Shown here one piece after another: positions 1 to 5,612 of a stretch of DNA of 5,612 bases; positions within the stretch are counted from its first letter, which is position 1; each line of letters opens with the position of its first letter. The notes below the pieces were generated by a model that had not been told where the DNA came from, searched no databases, and saw nothing but the letters and a program-made list of their open reading frames with translations. Source of the stretch: an uncultured Oscillospiraceae bacterium (GTDB lineage: Bacteria; Bacillota; Clostridia; Oscillospirales; Oscillospiraceae); the NCBI GenBank assembly GCA_905234005.1, contig CAJOFW010000197.1, forward strand, positions 1 through 5,612, given 5' to 3'. Both the position numbers and the translations under genes were made by a program.

Positions 1-142
1 TGACGGCACGGAAGCTGCCGAGACCTATATAGCTGCCGTGAAGTCCGTCGACAAAGCGGCCTCCAAGGGCCTGATCCACAAGAACAACGCGGCCCACAAA
101 AAATCCGCAATGGCGAAGAAAATCAACGCCATGGCCGAATGA
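1..142 (+). CDS. rpsT: 30S ribosomal protein S20, C-terminal part (5' end outside window)
   Basis: This is the last 46 codons of a ribosomal protein S20 gene, in the frame whose first full codon is at base 2 and whose TGA stop is 140-142. S20 binds 16S rRNA early in assembly of the 30S subunit. The visible residues contain the family's conserved C-terminal signature: VKSVDKAASKGLIHKNNAAH followed by a Lys-rich helix (KKSAMAKKINAMAE). S20 proteins are usually about 85-90 residues, so roughly half is present and the start lies left of the window. A strong intrinsic terminator follows 12 bases after the stop, so transcription probably ends here and the protease gene downstream is a separate unit. 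In many Firmicutes rpsT is followed by the spore protease gene gpr; here it is not. The assignment rests on motif recognition, with no search. Confidence 0.95.
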   Translation, partial: DGTEAAETYIAAVKSVDKAASKGLIHKNNAAHKKSAMAKKINAMAE

Positions 143-154
143 AATCGCCGAATC

Positions 155-187
155 CCGCCCGACTCCCCCGGAGCCGGGCGGTTTTTT
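155..187 (+). terminator. Rho-independent terminator of rpsT
   Basis: CCGCCCG (155-161) pairs perfectly with CGGGCGG (175-181). After one A/C mismatch, CTCC (163-166) pairs with GGAG (170-173), leaving a CCC loop. Six T residues (182-187) follow the stem directly. This is a textbook intrinsic terminator, correctly placed just after the rpsT stop codon. Confidence 0.95.
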
Positions 188-197
188 GTGCCGCTGC

Positions 198-218
198 CCG
201 GCCGGATCGCCGGTTTTT
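198..218 (+). terminator. Possible weak second terminator
   Basis: CCGGC (198-202) can pair with GCCGG (209-213) around a six-base loop, and five T residues (214-218) follow. The stem is only five pairs, but all are G/C. It lies just beyond the main rpsT terminator and could act as a backup. It could equally be chance in GC-rich DNA. Confidence 0.35.
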
Positions 219-232
219 GCCTCCGGCGGCTT

Positions 233-251
233 CGTATCCGGCGGCGATACG
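233..251. promoter_or_regulatory. Inverted repeat upstream of the protease promoter
   Basis: CGTATC (233-238) and GATACG (246-251) are perfect inverted arms separated by seven bases (CGGCGGC). The element ends 33 bases before the -35 hexamer, a position where an activator or repressor dimer could bind. No particular regulator family is recognised, and six-base arms can arise by chance. Confidence 0.25.
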
Positions 252-284
252 GGCATTCCGCCGTGTCAGGCGGTTTGTCGAAGG

Positions 285-313
285 TTGCATCTTTTTCCGT
301 TATCGTCTATAAT
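285..313 (+). promoter_or_regulatory. Sigma-A-type promoter of the protease gene
   Basis: TTGCAT (285-290) matches the -35 consensus TTGACA at four of six positions. A 17-base spacer separates it from a perfect -10 hexamer, TATAAT (308-313). The surrounding sequence is locally T/A-rich compared with the GC-rich window. Transcription would start around 320, giving a leader of about 90 bases before the ATG at 413. The site lies beyond the rpsT terminator, so the protease gene probably has its own transcription unit. Confidence 0.8.
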
Positions 314-345
314 GGAGTGACATCATGTATTATGGGAAACAAAGC

Positions 346-363
346 CCGGTGTCCTGACACCGG
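346..363 (+). promoter_or_regulatory. Palindrome / stem-loop in the protease leader
   Basis: CCGGTGTC (346-353) and GACACCGG (356-363) form a perfect eight-base inverted repeat with a two-base centre (in RNA, more likely seven pairs with a CCTG loop). GGGAA (334-338) and TTCCC (365-369) could add an outer stem across an asymmetric internal loop. No T tract follows, so it is not an intrinsic terminator. It sits inside the predicted 5' leader, 31 bases before the ribosome-binding site. It could be a transcription-factor operator or a leader hairpin affecting mRNA stability. I see no match to a complete known riboswitch. Confidence 0.5.
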
Positions 364-400
364 ATTCCCGCCGATCCGTCGATTCCGAAATATCAATTTG

Positions 401-405
401 AGAGG
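401..405 (+). promoter_or_regulatory. Ribosome-binding site deciding the protease start
   Basis: AGAGG lies seven bases before the ATG at 413, good spacing for initiation. The alternative in-frame ATG at 407 is only one base after this motif and is therefore unlikely. The in-frame GTG at 188 lies before the promoter, directly after the rpsT terminator, and has no ribosome-binding site. Confidence 0.7.
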
Positions 406-412
406 TATGCAT

Positions 413-2200
413 ATGAACAGGCTTCACAGAATTCTGGCGCTGGCGCTGTGCGCGGCGCTGGCGCTGGCGCTGTGCCTCCCCGCCTTCGCCGACGACGGCG
501 TGTTCGACGTGACCGCCGACGGCGCCGTGGCGGATGTGACCGACGCCGGCGGCGCGGACACAGCCGACGCGCCCGATACGCCCGACGCCTCCGACGCCTC
601 CGACGCGGCCGTATCGGACGTGACGGCGGCGGCTGACGCGCCGGCCGCCGTTGCGGATATATCCGGCGGCACGCCGCTTGCGCTGACGCCGGTCGATCCG
701 GACACCCTCGGCGTGAAGCGGCTCAGCGAGCTGTACGCGGAGGCGGACGGCGTCCAGAGCGAGCCGGAGACGGAGCCGGAGCGCGATGAAAACGAGAGCG
801 TGTACGTGCTCATCTATCTCGACGGCGACAGCGCCATTGCCGCCGGCTACCCGGTTGAGGGCATCGGCGAAAACGCCGACGCCGACGCCTACCGCGATTA
901 TCTCGCGGCCCGGCAGGACGCCGTGACGGCGGCGATCGAGAGCGCCGTCGGCTACGACATCGGCGTGGACTGGAGCTTTACGCTTCTCTTCAACGCGGTC
1001 TCCGCGACGGTGCGTTACGGCGACATCGACGTCATTGCGTCCGTGCCCGGCGTACAGAGCGTGGAGATCCAGGAGCCGGCGCAGCCCTGGGAGACCGTCG
1101 GGGAAGACGCCGCCGACGGCGGGGCCGATACGGTGCAGACGGCGACCTCGTCCGGCACGACCGGCGCGTCCTCGGCCTGGGACGCGGGCTATACCGGCGC
1201 GGGCAGTCTCATCGCGATCATCGACACCGGGCTTGATACGTCCCACGCGGCGGTCAACGGCGGCGCGTTCGCGTACGCGATAGACGAGCTGGAGGCGGAA
1301 TTCGGCTATACGGTCGACCTTCTCGAGCAGTCGGAGCTGTCCGGCGTGATGTCGGGCCTCAACGCGTCCGCGCTCGGCGCGACCGCGTCGAAGGTATATG
1401 TATCGGCGAAGATCCCCTTCGCCTACAACTACTGCGACAAAAACTACCAGGTCGGACACATATACGACTCGCAGGGCAACCACGGCTCGCACGTCGCCGG
1501 CATCGCCGCCGCGAACCGCTATGTCCCGAGCCTTCAGTCCGATACCGACTACACGGAGGCGTCCTATCCCGGCATGGCCCCGGACGCCCAGCTCGTCATC
1601 ATGAAGGTGTTCGGCAGATCGGAGACGAGAAGCGGCTACGCCTCCACCTACATGGCCGCCCTCGAGGACGCCGTCACCCTCGGCTGCGACGTCATCAATA
1701 TGTCGCTCGGCTCGACCTCCGCCGGCTTCAGCATCGGCACGGATTCGCTGGCGGCCTTCAACACGCTGGCCGACAGCGGCATCGTCGTCACGATCTCGTG
1801 CGGCAACAGCTACGGCTGGAACAACCAGGGGAGCAACACCGGCAGCACGTATATTTACGCCGACGACGTGAGCATGGACACCGTCTCCCGGCCCGCCTCC
1901 TTCACGGACAGCCTCGCCGTCGCGGCCTCCGCGAAGAGCGAGAGCACGACCGTGAGCGTGCAGAATCTGACCATGTCCGGCTTCAGCTCGTGGGGCGTGC
2001 CCGGCTCGCTGCTGCTCAAGCCGGAGATCACCGCCCCCGGCGGCAGCATCACCTCCATCCAGGGCCGGACGTCAAGCTATGGCTCGACGACCGACTACAC
2101 GTCGAAGAACGGCACGTCCATGGCCGCGCCGCACATCGCCGGCCTCGCGGCGGTTCTGGCGCAGGCGATACGCGAGAGGCGATACGCGAGAGCGGCCTGA
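413..2200 (+). CDS. Secreted S8 (subtilisin-like) serine peptidase, lactocepin/C5a-peptidase type, truncated by frameshift
   Basis: This reads as an exported endopeptidase that would cleave proteins outside the cell. Residues 1-26 are a type I signal peptide: a basic start (MNRLHR), a Leu/Ala core and an AFA cleavage site before Asp-Asp. Residues 27-125 form an acidic Ala/Asp/Thr-rich linker. Residues about 130-222 resemble an inhibitor I9 propeptide, ending SVPGVQSVEIQEP. The S8 domain shows catalytic Asp271 (AIIDTGLD), His357 (NHGSHVAGI), oxyanion Asn465 (SCGNS) and Ser569 (NGTSMAAPHIAGLAA). PFAYNYCD before the His and FSSWG...KPEITAPGG before the Ser are typical of lactocepin-like members. 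The His-to-Ser distance of 212 residues leaves no room for the usual protease-associated domain. A 14-base tandem duplication shifts the frame after residue 588 (..AQAIRE), adding RRYARAA before TGA, so the last part of the catalytic domain is lost. Activity of this 595-residue form is doubtful. The remainder of the gene follows in another frame. Confidence 0.9.
   Translation: MNRLHRILALALCAALALALCLPAFADDGVFDVTADGAVADVTDAGGADTADAPDTPDASDASDAAVSDVTAAADAPAAVADISGGTPLALTPVDPDTLGVKRLSELYAEADGVQSEPETEPERDENESVYVLIYLDGDSAIAAGYPVEGIGENADADAYRDYLAARQDAVTAAIESAVGYDIGVDWSFTLLFNAVSATVRYGDIDVIASVPGVQSVEIQEPAQPWETVGEDAADGGADTVQTATSSGTTGASSAWDAGYTGAGSLIAIIDTGLDTSHAAVNGGAFAYAIDELEAEFGYTVDLLEQSELSGVMSGLNASALGATASKVYVSAKIPFAYNYCDKNYQVGHIYDSQGNHGSHVAGIAAANRYVPSLQSDTDYTEASYPGMAPDAQLVIMKVFGRSETRSGYASTYMAALEDAVTLGCDVINMSLGSTSAGFSIGTDSLAAFNTLADSGIVVTISCGNSYGWNNQGSNTGSTYIYADDVSMDTVSRPASFTDSLAVAASAKSESTTVSVQNLTMSGFSSWGVPGSLLLKPEITAPGGSITSIQGRTSSYGSTTDYTSKNGTSMAAPHIAGLAAVLAQAIRERRYARAA
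434..475 (+). repeat. In-frame duplication in the signal-peptide hydrophobic core
   Basis: An 18-base sequence, CTGGCGCTGGCGCTGTGC, occurs at 434-451 and again at 458-475, with a 24-base period. It encodes the core Leu-Ala-Leu-Ala-Leu-Cys twice, separated by Ala-Ala. Each copy also contains shorter CTGGCG units. The period is eight codons, so copy changes would alter core length without breaking the frame. Confidence 0.85.
2163..2192 (+). repeat. 14-base tandem duplication that frameshifts the protease gene
   Basis: GGCGATACGCGAGA occurs twice back to back, at 2164-2177 and 2178-2191. The period-14 match extends one base either side, giving a 30-base tract. Fourteen is not a multiple of three, so the second copy moves the upstream frame into an early stop at 2198-2200. 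Deleting one copy joins the upstream frame exactly to the downstream open frame and gives the expected subtilase continuation AQAIRESGLTAATGL. The unit could be lost or gained by replication slippage. Confidence 0.95.
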
Positions 2201-5200
2201 CCGCCGCCACCGGCCTGACCGCCCGCCAGCTCACGAACAGTCTGCTCATGAGCACGGCGATCCCGCTCGTGGACGGGGACAGCGGGCAGTACGTCTCCGT
2301 TCTCAAGCAGGGCGCCGGCCTTGCGCAGATCGACGCCGCGATCGCCGCGCAGAGCTATATCCTGATGGGCGCTGACGCGACCGGCTCATACGCCGACGGC
2401 AAGGTGAAGGCCGAGCTGGGGCAGGACGCCGCCCGCGACGGCGTGTACGGCTTCTCGTTCACGATCAACAATATGTCCGACAGCGCGAGGACCTACGCGC
2501 TTTCCGGCAGCATCTTCACGCAGGACGTCTACACGTCCGGCGGCGTGTCGTATATGGCCGAGAGCACGACGGGTCTCGACGCGTCCGTGACGTTCTCCAC
2601 CGGCGGCAGCGTGACCGTCCCGGCAAACGGCAGCGCGGACGTGACCGTCACCATCGCGCTCACCGACGCGTCGAAGGCGTGGCTCAACGAAAGCTTCAAA
2701 ACCGCGTACATCGAGGGCTACGTCTTTGCCGTGTGCGGCAGCGAGGCGCACTCGATCCCGATCCTCGGCGCGTACGGGAGCTGGACGGATTCCTCGATGT
2801 TCGATACCGCCTCCCGGCTCGACGACTATTTCGGGACGGATTACAACGCGCCCTACGGCGGCAACACCTCAACGAACGCGGTCTATGTCCGCTACGCCGG
2901 CATGTCCTACGCCAGCCTCTATACCGGCAACGACTATATAAAAGAGAAAGCGTTCCCCGCCGACCGCCTCGCCCTGCGGAACGGCGACACGGTCTCCACG
3001 ATCACCTATACCCTCCTCCGGAACGCCTGCTCCGTCGGCTGGGCCGTCACCGACGAAAACGGCACGGCGCTGTCCCTCGGCAGCCGCACGTCGGATTATA
3101 GCGACGTGCTCGGCATGTATTACAACAGCACCAAGGGCTGGCAGAATGCGTCGTCCCAAAGCCTGTCCCCGTCCGTGACCGTGTCCTCGCTGGGGCTTGA
3201 GGAGGACGCGTCGTTCACCGTCGGCGTGTACGCGATCCCCGAGTACTACGCCATGGTGCTGTCCGGCGGCACGTCCGGCACGCTGACGGACGACCAGCTC
3301 CGCACCGTCCTCGCGAGCCGTGACTCGAAGACCGCCCTCGGCCGGGGCGCGTACATCGGCTGCACGATCACCGTGGACAACACGGCCCCGGTCATCGGGA
3401 GCGCGGTGCTGAACGAGGACGGCACGGTCACGTTCACGCTCGCCGACAATCAGTACATCGCCTGTCTGGAGCTGCTGAACAGCGGCAACGTCCTCGCCCA
3501 GCTCGTGCCCGACCAGACCGAGGCCGGCCAGACGGTCACGTATACGTTCGACCCCGACAAAGCCGACGCCGCGGTGACGGACTGCCAATACGCCGTCTTT
3601 GTGGGCGACTACGCCGGCAACGAGGCGGCGGCGACGTTCTCGCTGCACGATTACCGCGCCGACTGGACGTGGAACAACGACCACACCGCCGCGTCGTTAA
3701 AGCTCATCTGCGAAAGCTGCGGCGACACGCAGACGCCGGCCGCGGCCGTGACCGCCGCCGTCACCCCGGCGTCGTGCGAGACGGCCGGCGAGTCGGTCTA
3801 CACGGCGGCGGCCGTCTACGGCGGCGTCACGTACACCGATACGCGGCGCTTCCCCATCGCCGCGACCGGCCACAGCTACGCGGGGCCGGTGTGGAGCTGG
3901 GAGGCGGATTATTCCGCCGCCGCGGCGGCGTTCACCTGCGAAAACTGCGGCGACACGCAGTCGGTCGCCTCGACGCCGACCGCCGCCGTCACACCCGCGT
4001 CGTGCACCGTGGACGGCCATGCCGACTACACCGCGTCCGTCTCCTTCGGCGGCGTGACATACACCGATACCCGTTCCGTAACGCTCCCGGCCGCCGGCCA
4101 CGATTACCGCGCCGAATGGAGCTGGGCGGAGGACTATTCGACCGCGACGGCGACGCTCACCTGCGCAGTCTGCGGCGGCGTTGTGACCGCGACGGACGGG
4201 AACGTCATCGCCGACGTCCGGGAGCCGACCGATTTGATCGAGGGGCAGGCCGTCTACACCGCGTCCGTCGTTGTGGACGGCGTGACGTATACCGGCGCGA
4301 TCACCGTCGTCACCCCCGCCCTCGGCCACGCCTTCACGCTGACCGGCTGGACATGGGCGGACGATTACAGCGCCGCGTCCGCGGCGTTTGCCTGTACGCA
4401 CGAGGGCTGCGGCGAGACGGCGAAGGCGGAAGCGGCCGTGAACGCCGTCACCGACCCGGCGACGTGCACGGAGCCGGGATCGGCCGAATACACCGCGACC
4501 GTCGTCTTCGACGGCGTGACGTACACGGACGTGAAGACGGCGGTCATCCCGGCGGCCGGCCACAGCTACGCGCTGACCGGCTGGAGCTGGAACGACGATT
4601 ATACCGCCGCGTCGGCGTCGTTCACCTGCCCCGCCTGCGGCGCGTCCGCGACGGTGGACGCCGTCGTGACGAGCGTGACAACCGAGGCGACGTACACCGC
4701 CGCCGGCGGTACGGTCTACACCGCCGTGGCGTCGTTCAACGGCGGGACGTACACCGATACGCGGTCCGTCACGCTCCCGAAAAAGGAGGTCACCCTGCGG
4801 CACACGCTGACGCTGGACGGAAAAATCGGCATCAAATTCTATGTCTTCGGGCTGGATGAGGCGTATGTGCCCAATACAAGGGCCGTGTTCAGCCGCGACG
4901 GGGAAACGCTGTCCGAATCGCCGCTGCTGGTATTGGAAAACAGCAATTACTGTTATTTCCCGGCAACCTACGTTGCCGCCAGGGAGATGACCGACGGGAT
5001 CACGATGGAGCTGTATGTCGGCGACTCGCTCGCGGCGACCGAGACCTACAGCGTCACCGATTACACGAGCACCGTCCTTTCCGGCGGCTCCACGAACAAA
5101 AAGCTGATCTCCCTGTGCAAGGCGATGCTGGACTACGGCTCATACGCGCAGCTTTACTTCGGATACAACACCGACAACCTCGCGAACGGCGGCACGGACT

Positions 5201-5612
5201 ACGGCCTGATGGAGGTGCCGTCCGGCATCGGCGCGTCCTTCGACAAGGACGTCCTGAACGCGAGCCTGAACGAGACCGGCTGGGGCATATCCTACGTCGG
5301 CTCGACGCTGACGCTCGAGAGCGGCACCAACCTGAATCTGTACTTCTCCGGCAGCGGCTGGGAGGAGCTGACCGTGACGATCGACGGCGATCCCGCGTCC
5401 TTTGAGGAGGTGGGCGGCTATCAGGAGCTGCACATCGACGACATCGCCGCGAAAAACCTCGGCGATACGCATACCTTTGTCCTGTCCGACGGGAAGACGG
5501 AGGTGACGCTCCAATACAGCGCCTACAACTATGTGAACACCGCGCTTCAAAGCTCCGCCACGTCGACCTACCTGAAAAATCTCTGCAGGGCGATATACGG
5601 CTACTGCGAGGC
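2191..5612 (+). CDS. Detached C-terminal part of the same S8 peptidase gene (3' end outside window)
   Basis: The frame is open for 1,140 codons to the window edge and continues the protease once the 14-base duplication is discounted; residue numbers below use that restored protein. It has no start codon of its own with a ribosome-binding site (first in-frame ATG 2248-2250) and no signal peptide, so as sequenced it is probably not made or exported. The end of the catalytic domain comes first, including SVLKQGAGLAQIDAA, a familiar lactocepin-type sequence. Residues about 650-790 resemble the Fn3-like domain of C5a peptidases, ending IPILGAYGSW. Residues about 790-980 are a middle region I cannot assign. 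Residues about 984-1073 look Ig-like (VDNTAPVI...GDYAGNEA). Five GHxY/CxxC repeats cover 1074-1451, and a two-part module runs from 1452 to the edge. No LPXTG or S-layer-homology anchor is visible; the true C-terminus may lie just outside. Confidence 0.88.
3646..4779 (+). repeat. Five tandem GHxY / WxW / CxxC protein repeats
   Basis: Five repeats of 73-78 codons begin at 3646, 3871, 4099, 4327 and 4561. The shared pattern is (G/L)H(D/S/A)(Y/F), about five residues, W-x-W, a D-(Y/H) pair, an Ala/Thr-rich strand, then CxxCG, an Ala/Val/Thr strand, an optional third Cys (repeats 1, 2 and 4), and a final strand of the type YTA.V..GG(V/T)YTDTR. The Cys pairs are encoded at 3709/3718, 3937/3946, 4162/4171, 4393/4408 and 4627/4636. 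Repeat 4 is CxxxxC. The fold is probably all-beta. The Cys and His residues could bind a metal or form disulfides, which is inference. I have seen this type in surface proteins of gut clostridia but cannot name a domain family with confidence. Confidence 0.85.
4786..5612 (+). other. C-terminal two-part module of the protease (internal duplication)
   Basis: Two similar units can be aligned by eye. Unit 1 (about 4786-5163) starts LTLDGKIGIKFYVFG and ends YSVTDYTSTVL...LISLCKAMLDYGSYAQ. Unit 2 (about 5218 to the edge) has LTLESGTNLNLYFSG and ends YSAYNYVNTAL...LKNLCRAIYGYCEA. Each seems to be a beta-rich section followed by a helix with the pattern L-C-(K/R)-A-(M/I) and aromatic residues. I recall similar sequences at the C-termini of other clostridial surface proteins but know no established function; wall or surface attachment is only a guess. 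The proximity of the second helix to the edge suggests that the protein ends soon after the window. Confidence 0.6.

Noticed and set aside
331..372. Riboswitch resemblance (GGGAA...CCGGTG...CCGG...CCCGCC recalls part of a cobalamin element; CAAAGCC recalls a c-di-GMP element)
   Set aside because: Only isolated short matches are present; the other conserved boxes and required stems are missing and the leader is too short for a full cobalamin riboswitch.
188..412. Extension of the protease frame upstream to a GTG at 188
   Set aside because: The GTG directly follows the rpsT terminator and precedes the promoter. It has no ribosome-binding site, and the added residues would bury the signal peptide. 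The ATG at 413 fits better.
440..476. Lipoprotein signal (Cys residues 13 and 21 in the signal core)
   Set aside because: The residue before each Cys is Leu, which does not fit a lipobox, and a clear AFA type I cleavage site follows.
323..1492. Long open frame on the minus strand (and a shorter one at 424-813)
   Set aside because: These oppose a clearly recognised protease. They are biased in composition (Arg/Val-rich or Ser/Ala-rich) as expected for the antisense of GC-rich codons, and no domain is recognisable.
2163..2200. Programmed ribosomal frameshift as the way to read through the break
   Set aside because: A -1 shift would be needed, but no X-XXY-YYZ slippery heptamer is present. The exact tandem duplication explains the break fully.
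3646..4779. CRISPR-like array
   Set aside because: The ~225-base periodicity reflects diverged protein repeats within an open frame, without identical short repeats and unique spacers.
4780..4797. Perfect Shine-Dalgarno-like AAAAAGGAGGT inside the gene
   Set aside because: No ATG, GTG or TTG start follows at proper spacing (only CTG), and the frame continues unbroken through it. It encodes the linker Lys-Lys-Glu-Val between repeats and terminal module.
2869..4859. Other long open frames on both strands over the Fn3-like and repeat region
   Set aside because: Their products are Arg/His/Gly-rich and domain-free. The real frame (codons starting at 2191, 2194 and so on) contains recognisable domains and periodic repeats.

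Overview
The window looks like a GC-rich member of the Clostridia, most plausibly a gut Oscillospiraceae-type bacterium. This is inferred from the style of the proteins: an S20 tail typical of Firmicutes, a lactocepin/C5a-peptidase-like secreted subtilase, extracellular GHxY/CxxC repeats, and a C-terminal helix-ended module of a kind I associate with surface proteins of gut clostridia. The GC content was judged by eye and not computed. No sporulation or taxonomic marker is present.

Layout. Positions 1-142 carry the 3' end of rpsT (ribosomal protein S20), followed by a strong intrinsic terminator (155-187) and perhaps a weak second one (198-218). The 270-base intergenic region also holds a short inverted repeat (233-251), a near-consensus sigma-A promoter (285-313) and an 18-base palindrome in the predicted leader (346-363). 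Everything from 413 to the right edge is one very large secreted-protease gene, reading rightward and running off the window.

The protease gene is broken. A perfect 14-base tandem duplication (period-14 tract 2163-2192) shifts the frame 19 codons after the catalytic Ser codon and produces a stop at 2198-2200. Removing one 14-base unit gives a single uninterrupted frame from 413 to 5612, about 1,728 residues so far. Its order is: signal peptide, acidic Ala/Asp/Thr-rich linker, I9-type propeptide, S8 catalytic domain without a protease-associated insert, Fn3-like domain, middle region, Ig-like DxxGN domain, five ~75-residue GHxY/CxxC repeats, and a two-part C-terminal module. As sequenced, translation gives a 595-residue product with all catalytic residues but without the end of the catalytic domain or any downstream domain.

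The most notable observation is therefore a duplication-type frameshift in a surface/secreted protease. It could be a slippage-reversible switch, a fixed pseudogene or an assembly artefact; the sequence alone cannot decide. No CRISPR array, mobile element, tRNA or rRNA was seen, and I see no convincing evidence of a wholly new multi-gene system.
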